DNA from: Diplocarpon mali
Taxonomy: Eukaryota; Ascomycota; Leotiomycetes; Helotiales; Drepanopezizaceae
DNA length: 64,000 bases
Direction of reading: 5' to 3'
NCBI GenBank assembly: GCA_024741835.1
Contig: JAENRP010000014.1
Location: 166,921 to 230,920 of the forward strand
This document shows, in pieces, positions 1 through 11,900 of this stretch (positions are counted from its first letter, which is position 1; every line of letters starts with the position of its first letter). The translations under genes were made by a program, and so were the position numbers. The notes under the pieces were generated by a model that saw only the letters and a list, made by a program, of their open reading frames with translations, made no database searches and was not told where the DNA came from.

Positions 1-1395
1 TCGGCACGTACTACATGGGCCCGGCCCGGGTCCCGGCCCCGACGCCGAGACTCACGAGAGGAGGGCGGGAAGAGGGGCGTCAAGAGGACATCTTGTACGA
101 GCGGCGACCTCCCGACCGACTTCTGCCGGCCACGGGTTCCGAGCGACGCGTGGGTCGAGCGGGAAGGCGGGTGCAGTGAGCAGGCTCGCCGTCGCCGAGA
201 AGGTGGGCGCGTAGAGAGTTTGGCCCCTCAAAACACACTTTGGCACTCGAGCCGGGTAAATCCTGACGCGGCACCCACGAGATGGTGAGAGTGTGCCGAC
301 CACCGTTGCGACAGAGAGAGAGAGCATGTGCACGCCTGCAGCACCGGTCTCTCGACCACTCCCTCTCGAGGGTACTCTTGCGGTACACGCCGTGATGCTA
401 CTGTCGCTTGGTTGGCATGCCAACCAAAACCCCGAGAGAGAGAGAGAGAGAGAGAGAGAAAGCAGCTTGACACCCGGGCCCCGGCATCCGAGAATCCAAG
501 ACGGAATCTGCCAACCTCCCATCCTCCAACCTTCCAGCCGCTGGCATGGAATGCTTGTGTTCTGGGGCCGGCTCTCCTGGCAGATGATGCGCCTCTCCTT
601 TGGCACTGCCATGTCCGTGGTTCTGGTCAAGCGCGGCCAGCAAAGGTCGGCTCCCCGTCGCCGGTGGAGTTCGGCATGTGTGTCTCGCGGAGCAAGTCGC
701 AGAAGAAAGGAGACCTCCCCGCAGAAACCCGCTGATGGAAAACTCGTCCGGAGTGTGAGGGGAACCCTACCTGTTCGAATATACATGGATTGTGCTTATG
801 GAATCGTACCTGATATATCACTCCTGCAGCTCCGTAGAACTCAGACTCGACACCTTGAGATTCTGTCCCTATCAGTTGAGGATCCTACCTATCTTCCGGA
901 CTGCCCCCTACCTCCCCTCCCTACTGTTACCCGGTAAGCGAGCCACCCCAGTCGCCCTCGCGACCCCAGACAGGCATCTCCAGTTTTGACATCCCGTATT
1001 TGGTGGCGGAGTCCCGCGGACGATCAGACGATTATCGGGACACCGAGTCTGTCGGGTAGGTGCATTCAAAACAGGCGATCCATATCATCTTCTGTGTGAT
1101 ATTTCGAGGCAAGATGAATAGATGTAAAGACTTTGGCGCATACGTTGCACGTCTTGAACTGGTATCCAGGGCCTGTGGATGGGGAAGAGGTACCCATAAC
1201 AACACTTCGATGTGCGAGGAACGAAGAGGCTTGTGAGTATGGGTGAGCTATTGATATGCAAAGTCAAGTTTCGTGCAATTCTCGCGCGGGGTGCAATTGC
1301 CTTTGCCGGTGACGTTTATGCAGGCCGGCGAGGGCAGTGCTGGGACTGCTGAACAGTTACATGCGAGGGACATAGATCCTGCTTGTTAATCTCCA
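1..1395. other. Intergenic left edge with GA/CT tracts
   Basis: No credible gene is visible. The open frames here overlap one another on both strands and encode strings such as alternating Arg-Glu or Ser-Leu, which is what a GA/CT repeat gives in any frame. A GA dinucleotide tract lies at about 434-459, and a shorter one near 310-325. A perfect 20-bp palindrome sits at 408-427. Positions 1000-1395 are ordinary-looking sequence and hold the 3' flank of the minus-strand gene that ends at 1396. Confidence 0.6.
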
Positions 1396-3479
1396 CTAGC
1401 TACCACCACCAGCTACACGTTTCATCCTCTCCTCCGCCGCCCTAGCCCGCCGCTCCCTATCGAGCCTCATCCGCATCTCCGGCGTCATCCCCCGCGCCTC
1501 CTCCTCCCTCTTCTCCTGTGCCGTCTTCGCAACATGCCCGAGCGCCAACATCCTGCCTCTGCCAGCCGCCTTGCCCAGCGGTCCATTTTCAACGACCTTC
1601 GGGCCTTCTGCTCTGAGCCTTGCCTCTTCAGCTTTCCGCCGCGCTTCTTCCCTCATAGACACGTCTTTTTTCTCGCTTTCGTCGCGCTTGTCGGCATCTG
1701 CTCGTGAGAGTGCGGCCGGTACGTGTGCGGCCTCCCAGTCCCATCTTGTCTCCCCTAGCTCGGAGCGAGCGACTCGGAAGGCGTCTCTGGTTGCCCGCTC
1801 ACCGGCTAGATCGAAGGGGGTCTTACCATCGCCGTTCATCACTGTTGGGTCGGCACCCGCTTTAGTAAGAAGCCCTGTGACAAGTGGTGCGGAATTTTGG
1901 CTCGCAGCGAGATGCAGCGACGTTGGGGCATGGAAATTCTGGGGAACTTCTGGAGGCTGAAATACGAAATCTGGGGATATGTCATTGCTTTTGAAGTAGG
2001 AAATCAGTGCTGGGACTTTGGATCGCCGTATAATAGCCTGCAGTTGTGATGTGTGGAGGAGTACCGTCTCTTCTTCTTCGGAGAGTTTTGGGGCTGCCGG
2101 AGCCGACTTCTTGGCAGCTTTCATGTTTTCTTTTTTTGCTGCTTCCGCCGCGGCGAGTTTTGCTGCGGCTATGGCCGCTTCGTCCACCTCGAGAACCTTG
2201 ACACGAGTGAGTTCAACGAAAGAGCGCATTAGTTCATTTTGTGTGGCACGGCGAGTGCTGAATGGAAATCCTCGTATCCTCGCATCATTCTGCCGCAGGA
2301 CTTGCCCATCATAAGGGCCAAATAGAGTTCTCCTGTTTGTGCTTCCCGTTGCTCTGACGAACACCAATTCGGACGTGTCGATCATACCCTTCCAGTCCTG
2401 TAGCAATGCTCGAACCTCGTCTACGAGTGCTTGCTCGTTGTATCGCCTCAAATCAGCACCTGCCGAGTGCGCCGCGCCTTTTGCATTATCGTTTGACGAC
2501 TGTGCACCGCCCTGCTTCCTTCGAGTAGTGTATCGATGGAATGTCTTGTGGGCTAGGACAGTGGCCTCTTTCGTTAATGGTCCAGTTGGTGTTGACCGCG
2601 TCTGCTTAGGAGTTAGGGAAACTACCATAGCTGCAAAATGGCCACCTCCAATCATGCACAGGAATATATGTGGCTCCTTGTATGCTTCGGGTAGCGGGAC
2701 CCCAGTGCTCGGGTTTGTAGATATCTTCACCGCCGTCTTGGGGGCTAATTGCTTCCTCCTAACAATGTCAAGGATTTTTGTCTCGCAGCCCTGTTCTTCG
2801 TTCGTGAATATTGCGCGATAAATTCCAAGGTAGGTATTGCTGGGAAGCGTAGATGATGCGAACCATACTATTGGTGCTTTTCCTGAACCTTGTTTCCGTT
2901 TCGTGGGCGAGAAGCCTTCCTCGTCATGATTGCGATCCGAAGTTATAGCAGCTTGCTTTTTGAGTAGCGCACTTAGTGTTGTTTCTTTTCGTGCATTCTC
3001 ATCCTCTTCGTCTTCTGTGTCCGATGAGTCAGAGCCAGAAAGACTCTCATCAAGGTCTGGCAGCTATTAGTGGAAGACCACATATACTGGTGGTGTAAAT
3101 ACCAGCCACTAGTTTCTCGAAGTCTCCTTCTGTCACCGGGTTTGCGCCTCTAATCTTCTGCTTTAGATTGTAGCCGTGTAGATCCGACCTGGTATGACTC
3201 CGCTGGTCCTCCAAGGTATGAACTGCTATCCCACAGAGAGAACAGGACTTCGATCCAGCAGCAGTCTCCGTTCTGGATTCCGGGATAAGCCCACTCGGGG
3301 AAGCTGCTTTTTCGGGCTGGGACACATCTTCGGCATCGTCTTTTCGCGTCAAAGTCGTGAGAATGTCCTGAGGTAAATCATACACTGATTCGTTATATAT
3401 TTTGATTTTTTTTTGGACGAGGCTACAGGGACTCACCGTAAAGCGGCCTCCGCGTCACTTCTTCCTTTCGTTGGTCCAT
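1396..3479 (-). CDS. vms1: Vms1/ANKZF1-type tRNA endonuclease of ribosome quality control
   Basis: Three exons (3437-3479, 3103-3384, 1396-3056) join into 661 residues. The start ATG at 3479 gives an N-terminus containing RRPLYVYDLPQDIL, a Vms1 hallmark that forms only across the first splice. In order I see: a C2H2 finger (CSLC then H-x5-H, about residues 65-90); the acidic stretch DLDESLSGSDSSD; the VLRF1 domain with GGGHFAAMVV and RRKQGGAQ, whose Gln is the expected catalytic residue; an Ala/Lys-rich coiled region; two ankyrin-like repeats (TSLHLAASQNS and GKTPFDLAGE); and a C-terminal Cdc48-binding VIM motif, RERRARAAEER, matching R-x5-AA-x2-R. Vms1 releases stalled nascent chains from 60S ribosomes by cleaving peptidyl-tRNA, and also acts at stressed mitochondria. 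The gene diverges from the HAM1-like gene at 3992 over about 510 bp. All key parts look intact. Confidence 0.93.
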
Positions 3480-3991
3480 TGACTGGGCGCGGACGTGTCG
3501 GCTAAAGATATCTTGAGATGTCCTCAGACAACCTTGGTAATTCTTTCTACACAGGTGGGGGCGGATAAGGCTGTCGTAGGGTACCTCAGCGATAACCGGC
3601 AGGAAGAACTATCTTCCGGCTGGATCAAAATCTCCTACCCTGACGTATGTTTTTTTGTGTGGCCCAAGCTCCTGCTTGTACTTCTCCTCATCGATAGATG
3701 ATGAAGAACCAGGGAATGATTCTGGGGTGGCACAAGATATCTGCAGTCTAGGGACTCCAAATTATGTTCCATTGGTTTACTTCGCATCTCGCATCCAGTC
3801 CAGCTACACACAAGCCTGCACAGTGGGCAATTCATCGTTTGGTCTGACACAAGCCTGGTGAAGCCCGTCATCGAATTAAGCTCCCGTATCCCCACTCCCG
3901 TACTTAAGTTGACAGCCTCCCCCGTCCTCCCCCCCAGGGATGATCAATAACTCTAAATTCTCTCTACTCTCCTCCAATCCAATCAACCACC
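3480..3991. promoter_or_regulatory. Divergent promoter between vms1 and the HAM1-like gene
   Basis: This gap of about 510 bp separates two outward-facing start codons, so it must carry both promoters. On the plus side, the last 60 bases are pyrimidine-rich (TCTCTCTACTCTCCTCC) and lead into a good start context, AACCACCATG, at 3992. I see no clear TATA box. Confidence 0.6.
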
Positions 3992-6272
3992 ATGTCTTCC
4001 TGCTTCGGATCCCGAAAGAAATCCCGCGATGGTGACAGGCAGCCACTGCTCCCACAATATGAAGACGATACTTCTCTCCAACGGGCGGTCCATCAGAAGA
4101 TGCACACATATCAGATGCTCAGAGCTCTTTCCAAGGGCTTCATGCCATCTACAGAGCAGACAATTGTCAATTTGAGAACTATCTTGGCATCAGATGTGCT
4201 CAATCCTGAGATGACTGGCCTGAGTGACAGCGGAAGGAGGCTGACGAAATACTCGAAGCAATGGCTGAAGGAGTTCATTGACCTGCTGGCCAACAAGAAC
4301 GACGGCGATCAGATTCAAGACTTTATCTGGTTTCTGATACACTCGCGGGTCAGTGTTGACGTGGACGATCTGGTTCGAACTGCTACTTCGATCCGAGCAA
4401 AAGCAGACGCATCAGCTGGTATGTGGCATCCTAGTCGGCATTGAATGGTGCTAATGGAACCTAGCATACGAGAGTTTCAAGACGGCAGGAAGTCTCTTGC
4501 TGACAAATTCCGACTTCAGAATCTTCCTCTCAGATCTCAACACGATCGGACGACAGGTCTTTGCCGACACTGCTAATACGGTGTCAGAAGTCGCTGAAGA
4601 GGCTGCCAAGCAAATAGAACCCTCCGCTGAAGAGTTTGAGGCTGGTAAGAACCCGGGCAGCGAGAATGGTCCGGCTCCAACCGAGGATGATCTGGGAGCT
4701 GAAGCAGCCAAAATTACAAATGTTGTTGCCAATGGGATTAAAAAGACCGGCCTAGAGGCAGGTGCTAGTCTGAAGGAGAACATAACTGGCGACCAGAAAG
4801 ACGCTTTAGTCTATCGTCTCAAAGCTGCAGTCACGAAACTCCGCAAGCGAAACGACTACTCTGATTCTGTGTCTACGATCGGACTTCTCATTAAGAGATA
4901 TACAAAAGTTTACTCCAGAGCTGTGGACAAAACTCTCAACGCAGTCTCAGATGATGTAGAGACGAACGAGGAGCTCGACCGAGCAATCAAGAATGGGTGG
5001 TCTCTCGTCAGCTCTTTTGGAGACAAACAAGCCTGGAAGGAGCTAGAAGAGCGAGTTAGTAGGCTCATGGAACACTCTCAGAGCGACCCTGATTTCGAAA
5101 ATCTCATGGAAGAGCTAGCCGCTTCTATTCAAAAGATGCTTACTGACCCCGACTTCTTCGAGTCGGCAGGTAACAAGATTGAAGAGTTGAAGGAGAAGTC
5201 AAAGGATCTTGGAACAGATTCCCCTATCCGTAAGGATGTTGATGCGGTCATCTACCAAGCCCGGAAGACGTTTGACTCTGTTATCAACGATCAAGATGTG
5301 TCAAAACTGCTCCAGACCACTCTCCGAATCTGGGACGTCCTCTCCCCGGTCAACAGTATCACAAACCACGACCTATTTACTGACGCTCACACTGTCTTCA
5401 TCCCTCTTATCGTTTCAGCAATCCAATATATCCCCATCCCACGTCTCGAGATTTCCGTCCCCGAAATCGACCTCCTACTCGAGAACCTCATTCTCGAGCC
5501 AGGACGCACAATTAATAACACCTCATTCTTACCATTCCGCCTCAAAATAGAGACTTACAACGATCTATCTATTCGTAAAGCACGCTTCCGCACTATCAGC
5601 TCCGTCAAATCTCTTGTTACAATCAAAGCTCAAGGCCTCTCTATCCGCGCCGACGAAATTGGCTTCTGGCTCAGGGCCCACAAAGGTCTTCTCCGTCTCA
5701 CCGACCAAGGAATCGCCTCTTTTGAACTGGACGACAGGGGCATCGACATCGAACTTGACGTAGAGATCGGCAAGGAACGTCTCGAGAAGATCCTCACTCT
5801 GAAGAACGTCCGGGTTAAAATCCACCATCTCAGCTATACCCTTCGCAAGAGCAAACTCGCCTGTCTCGCCTGGATATTCAAGCCCTTTCTCCGGCCCATC
5901 ATCCGCAAAGTCATCGAGCGCCAACTTGCCACCGCCATCGGCGATTTCTTTCACGCCGCAAACCGTGAGCTGCTCTTCGCCCGTGAGCGCCTGCGCGCCA
6001 CTCGCATCTCAGACCCGCAGGATCTGAGGACGTTTGTCAAGGCTATCATCACGCGTCTGACGCCAGAGGAAGACCCGGATTTGTATACCAACGTAGGTTT
6101 AAGAGGCGCAGCGGGCCAGAGGGGTCATATTTTTGCTGGGGTATATACGCCAGGTAGTGTGGTCAAGCTGTGGGATAAGGAGGCTGCCAGAGCAGGTGAG
6201 GTGGTGGACGACAACGCTAGTCAGGGATGGAGGAATAAGATCTTTGATGTGCAGGCTAGGTCACTTTTCTAG
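3992..6272 (+). CDS. HAM1-like N- and C-terminal domain protein
   Basis: Two exons (3992-4418 and 4465-6272) join into 744 residues. The intron is GTATGT..CTAATGG..CTAG. The N-terminus (MSSCFGSRKKSR, then PLLPQYEDD) is followed by a long helical region with VNLRTILASDVLNPEM and WLKEFIDLL. An acidic linker follows, and then a second half rich in short beta-like segments (IPIPRLEISVPEIDLLLENLILEP; ..GIDIELDVEI; ..VRVKIHHLSYTL). This layout matches Pezizomycotina proteins annotated with HAM1-like N- and C-terminal domains. The alternating strands in the second half suggest a lipid-binding tube or cradle fold, but that is inference. No signal peptide or membrane span is visible. The Cys near residue 4 could be lipidated, which is unproven. 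The biochemical role is not established. Confidence 0.82.
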
Positions 6273-6885
6273 GCGAGGATGGCAATCAAGGCTTAGTCGA
6301 TGGGGGAATGACAAACTTTCACGGTCCGCGAGGGGATAAATGAAAAAGGGAAGGCGGGGGTTGGCAGCCAGCGTTTTGGGTCGTTCAAATTTTTCCCGCC
6401 ATTATAAAAATTGCAGCAATATCTTCGAGGATGAACAAAAGCTGAAATGAACAGAGTTCAACGTGATACTCAAATAAGAAGGGTCATTATTACCATTTTC
6501 AAGGTGAACTTGGTAAGTAAATAGTGCCCCTCACTCAAGCGACATATGGATCCACTAACGCCACTTGGCAACGAGGGGCAGAAATGCACAGGCACTGCAT
6601 TACTTCGCATCGCCACTCACTATGGCCCGGTGCTGTTTCCAGAGCAATAAAGTTCGCTTCCGGCAACACAATAGAGCATACACATAGAGGAAAATATCAT
6701 GCATAGCTCTGTACCTGTGCTGTTAGCTTTCAACTAAACCCATAAGCCATCTTACCATTGCCTCACTTCCATGCATACTCTATTATCAATCATCACTATC
6801 GTTATCTGTATAACATATAGGACAGACTAAGCCCAAGTCCAATTATCTAACTCTACTCTTCAATCCACCGCCAGAATAAGATATG
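6273..6885. other. Convergent 3' intergenic region
   Basis: This spacer of about 610 bp lies between two genes that converge. It is AT-richer than the flanking genes and must hold both 3' ends. A TATTATCAATCATC-type AT-rich stretch near 6780 could serve as polyadenylation signal. I see no gene. Confidence 0.5.
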
Positions 6886-8390
6886 TCAAGCGAGCTTGCA
6901 GTAATTCGCCGGGAAACTCCCCTTCACGCCGCGTAACTCGCCCTCCCACCAATCATCCGTGCTATCCGTTTTCTTGATTACCTTAATCTGGTCGCCTTCT
7001 CTGAAACTCAGGTCGCCCTGGCTCTGTCCTTCGAAAGCGTAGAGAGCCACGGCAAAGATAATTGGGTTTTGTGAGCCGATGCGTTTCGGAGGCGGCGGCG
7101 GCGGTTTCTTCTTCTGGAGGGCAGATGGGTTGGTGGATGATGATCGCTGGAAATAATCAATACTAGGTCCGGCTGGCGAGTGGGCAGGGTAAGAGGAGAC
7201 GGGCGTGAGGTGGCTGGAATAGTCTGGTGGTGAGTGCGCGGCTACTGGTTCTGGGGAAGATGTGGGTATTGGTGCAGGGGAGGCGAAGGCTGGTATTGAC
7301 TGCGAGGAGGGGATGCGCAAAACACGCTTTTCGGAGTGGGGTGATACGGATTGTGAGCTGGGACCTTGAGATGGAGGGCGACGGCTGACTGGGCCGTTGC
7401 GGACGTTGAGGCCGGTTACTGAGGATGTTTTTAGGGAAGCATCGCCGAGAGCCAAGGGCTGGTTGATGGCTTTCCCGCGGGCGATGAGGGCAATTCTTTC
7501 TATTTCTTGCTGGGCTGGCTTGAAATCGCTGTTCCATACCGAGATAACGTCTGCCATAGGTGGTGGAGGAGAAGGAAAGCCAGCGTCTTCACAGTAGTTG
7601 TGTAGTGCCGTGTAGTACTGGGCGATAATTGTGTTCTGAATTAGAATCTGAAAAGCCAGCAGGTGAGGAAGAATAGAAAATGCGGCGGTAACAAGAGGAG
7701 GGAGATTTTGCTTGAGAGATTCGTCCAGCACTTTGAATTCCTACATGAGGTTGTTAGCATATTAGTCTTGCATACTAAGCGTCTTCAAGCACACCTCTGC
7801 TGCCCTTGACGATTCCTCCTCAGCTTTTACCAGAGCTGCATTCTCTCGATCCGTCCGCCTGACCTTTCTTTGATAGTTGTTGACTTTGTCAGTGTAACGC
7901 TCCCAATCCAGCCTCTTATTCTCTCTCTTCTTAATGACCTTCCGTATAGGTTGTATGTACTCTCGCGCTTCTGTGGCAGGCCGAATGACGCGCGATTCCA
8001 TCATGCTGACCTCGTCCAGGAGATCAGTCTTGAGTTCGGTGTATACATCCTTCAATTTTGAGGTTCGATTGAGCTGTTCGCGAGAAGTCATAACTGCCGG
8101 TCGTCCGCCTTTACCGTCTGTACCGGCAATAGGGCTATAGAGCTCCTCGAACAAGCTAGATATCGATACGTTGATCCCGAGGATCGAGACCCATGCGTCC
8201 CTCCAGTTTTTCGAGGCTTCGATGATCTGGGTTCAGTTAGCAAGACTCCAAGGTATTCGACGATCAGACCACTAACCTTGGAAAGCATTTTATCCGCGTC
8301 TTCGTAATCGTTGAGAAGGACAGAGACGCTGGAACTGTCTCCCGCCCCCTTCCCCATAATCCTACCGAATTGACGGTGCATGGAATTCAT
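6886..8390 (-). CDS. BAR domain-SH3 adaptor protein (Rvs167/amphiphysin-like)
   Basis: Three exons (8277-8390, 7795-8226, 6886-7740) join in phase 0 into 466 residues. The ATG at 8390 was chosen because it precedes MHRQFGRIMGKG, which begins the BAR helix. A second in-frame ATG is at 8381. The BAR helices run to about residue 260 (VSVLLNDYEDADKML; ASKNWRDAWVSILG; RENKRLDWERYTDKVNNYQ). A Ser/Pro-rich linker follows, with a polyproline run (KKKPPPPPPKRIG). The last 58 residues are a complete SH3 domain with ALYAFEGQSQGDLSF, DDWWEGEL and GSFPANYCKL. BAR-SH3 proteins bend membrane and recruit actin-regulatory proteins at endocytic sites; placement in that process follows from the family. It could be a paralogue and not the main Rvs167. 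The gene is divergent from the gene at 8982. Confidence 0.9.
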
Positions 8391-8981
8391 CGTGAAGGAT
8401 GTATTACTCACGCCACGGGAAGCCGGTAGTGACTAGTATTTGCCAAAGCTGCCTATAACGAGCTACTTTCTATGGTTCCTAGACAGGCAGAATGAAGGAA
8501 TCTAAATACTAACTAGGATGGTCAATTGAAACAGCCTGGCCACGTGAAGAAATAGTGACTGTAAGGTAGCGGATTTTGGACAGGTACAGCAGGGTGAGCG
8601 TGTTGGTTTGTTCTGCCATCTGCCCTGTTTCGAGATCCTCTGCGGGGTGCTAGAGCTACACCTAAGTCCCACTACCTACCTGCCTACCTACCTACCTACC
8701 TATAGGATGGCTTACGAACAAATGTCATAAACTCGCAGGCAAACGAATGATCCTGGATTGATGCAATCATGGCGAAGCGTAAAATAGAGAGAAAATGGAT
8801 GATTACGCCTCTACAAACGAGGCGCCATCTTGGCCTTATTAACTAACTGGCTCTATAGTTACCCAAGCGCACGTGATTCCGCGGAATTCGCGTCGCGTGG
8901 TGGAACTACTCTGGTGCATCTCTCCCAAAGTCCCAAAATTCAGATCCTCTTCCAATTTATGTGGCGGGCCAAAAATTAGAA
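8391..8981. promoter_or_regulatory. Divergent promoter with two CACGTG boxes
   Basis: This gap of about 590 bp lies between the BAR-SH3 gene and the ZGRF1-like gene. It contains two E-box/G-box hexamers, CACGTG, at 8541-8546 and 8870-8875. The second abuts a perfect 12-bp palindrome, ATTCCGCGGAAT, at 8876-8887. A CTAC microsatellite covers about 8672-8704. CACGTG is a bHLH-type binding core; its use here is inferred. Confidence 0.5.
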
Positions 8982-11900
8982 ATGACTGCCTCACACGCTG
9001 GGACAATCAATACCTCGATGGATGTCCCACAATCACAGAACACCGCGCCAGTCCTCGAATTTCGATGCCTATACACACCAGATATCCGGCGCAAGCAGAA
9101 ACGATGGCAGGATGGCCGGCTCAAGTTCCATACCTTCAACAAGCGAATCATGGTCTATGATGAGAGGTCTAATTTTGTGGGAGATACACACTGGAAAGGA
9201 GGACTAGATTTCGAAGAGGGCGAAGAGCTGGAGCTGGAGCGGGGAGGCATACTGGTAGAAGTGGGAGAATGTATTGGGAAAAGAAATCAAGATCTCTCTG
9301 AATTATTCGACAAACGAGTAAAGGGAAGGGAAGAAAGGGTCTCAGCAAAAATTGCTGCATCGCCTGGCCCAATGCGAACTCAATATACACCCGCCGGGTC
9401 TGCTCAATTGCGACCCAAACCACTCAATGCTATGTTGACACCGACTGGCCATTATGGAAGAGCAATAGTCTCGAGTACATCGCCATTCGAGGAGAGGCAG
9501 AGCGCAGGCGAAAAGCGGGATGAGAACGAACCCCCAACGAAGCGAAGGAGGCAGGGTGATGCTACTTGCAGCAAGAATGGCTATGCGCAGAATCTCATGG
9601 GTGCTACGTTATCGCTGGGATCTTCGAGACCTTCGAGCACTCCGATGATTCGTTATGAGCCCATCAAAACACGACCGATGGCTCTATATTCACCGGCAAA
9701 TGCCATTGACTTTACTATGGATGATGAGGAAGAGCGTAGAGCGGCTGATGCGAGACGAAAAATTGCGAAAGAAGAGAGAAAGTCGATGTTGGAACGACCT
9801 AGTGCCAAAATCAAAAAACACAAAAGTACCTCTCCCGCGAACAGCGGTTACGCCAGCAATCTTACCGGAACACCGCTCGTGATTTCCAGGCCCGATGGTA
9901 GGAAAGCTACCAAAACTGTGCCAGTCAAGCCATTGACTCATGCACGGCACCAGGAGAAAACAGATCCTCTATTGGAATCTGGGGAAAGCTCCATAGGTAT
10001 TGAACAATCTTCCAACCGACAGATTCAGGAAGTGAAAAAGGCAAAGGCTGTAAGCCAGGCCGAGATGGGAGACGAGAACTATTCGAATGATAGGGGAGAT
10101 AATTTTATATCCATGAACACTCTTTCAAAGAGACAAAGTCCTCAATCGATAAAAAATGCAAAGGACCAACGCGCTCACGCCATTGATCTGGACGGCAAGA
10201 CCTCGTTTCCACCTCAAGAAGGCAGCTTTATTGACATAGAATCTACCCCTACGCTGCTGCGCAAAAATTTAGCGAAGCCCAAAAACTCTACTCCCAAAGT
10301 CTCGAGGCCTTCAATAATGGGGCAGGTGACACGGTTGCAATCTTCATCGCCCCTACGCGTGAGCCTGACGACCCCGGCCCTCCAGCAGAGTGGAAGCTTC
10401 CGCAAATCAACAATCCAAGACTCATCTATTGCTGACCTTTCACCAGAATGCCAGCGTCCTGCTTCTGGTCTACGAATCAGATCTAGAGGTCCTCGGAAAA
10501 TGATGATGCTTATGGACCGCTCAAGTGTTCGTTCTTCGGGTACCCGCGGCTCAGTTGGAAGAGAAAAAGCGCCCCCCGGACCCCTAGAAGCACTGCATAT
10601 AACTTCAGACGAAGTAGTGCTATCTCAGCTGACTACAGCAGTAGACGGCTTCTGTGAGAAACAAGAAGCGATATTGCAGGCTCGACTCAACAGCACGCGA
10701 CCAAAACATCACTTGGTAGACATATCTTCTTCCGATCCGGATAATGGCATTGACCATCACAAAATTGATTTGCTTCTGTCCCGCAAGAGTGTACCAAGTC
10801 AAAAGCAGGTGGAGCTATTTCGTTCTGTACCAGTATCAAGCCCGCCCATCCACACGAACCCCCCTGCGAGACGGATTGAGCAGACAACACCAGCCGAGAA
10901 ATCCAATTATGTGGCAACCAAAGGAACATCTTCTGCTGGAATGAACGTGCTCGGGGATTCCCATCCTCTATCGGGGTTAGTAATTGTAGAGACGAGAACT
11001 GACAGGAACAACGAACCATGGAGACATCCACCGCCAGCAAGAAGCTACCAAAATGCAGTACGCAAGGATTTTTCATCTTCGGTTAAACAAACGGTAGAAG
11101 ATACCCATCCTCTAAAGCGTCATGTTGACGTGTTGAAAAGTGTAGCGCGGGTCTCCGAGCGGAAGGAAGACGCCGCAGCTCTTTCGAAAGGTTATATACG
11201 AGAAGGCGCGAGTATCCAGGATGAGTCAATCAACTTCGAGTCTGGAGGACGTCGCCCTGATCCGTCCAAGATCACTAAATTCGCAAGTCACCAAACGACT
11301 TCGTCTCAGAAGCTGTTCGAAGCCCCCGAATCAAAGCTGCCAAAGACAGCAGAGTTGCCACAGAACACAGATGGGGAAAGAAGCTACAATCAGAATAATT
11401 TGAAGTCTGGAAAGAAGACTCTGCAGCCTGGCTACGAGCACGAAGAAATACCTAGGCCAGGAAATCAAGCCAATCACGCTTTAAGACCAGGTGCAGAGAT
11501 CAATATTTTAAAGCCCGCTGGCCTGCCTGAGCATAATATTAGTGTTGTGCAATCAGCATCTGCTCATTTCAGGGTAATGATGCAGCCATCGGCCAGCTCA
11601 ATAAATCTGGTTGCAGGGGCCATGTCAGATTCCGCCGATTCCGCAAGCTCTCGTCAGTCAAACTATTCGAGAATCGGACCTCCATCCAACGAAGCGGCAG
11701 TCGAGCTATCTCTCAAGCCGCCCCCACGCGTCGAAGAGGCATTGGAAGCCACGTCGGAGCCTTGCAGCATACCAGACTTCAGCTCAGCAAACACCTTTGC
11801 AATAGAATCTACAGCCTTAGGCACCCTAGACTTGAAAAATGACAACTCTTGGATGGGATTTCCGAAAGCTAGACTTGCTAATCCTGCAACGCGCGGGAAA

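Noticed and set aside
52..937. Overlapping long frames on both strands (up to 244 residues)
   Set aside because: They run through GA/CT tracts and encode alternating two-residue strings; no domain, no splice logic.
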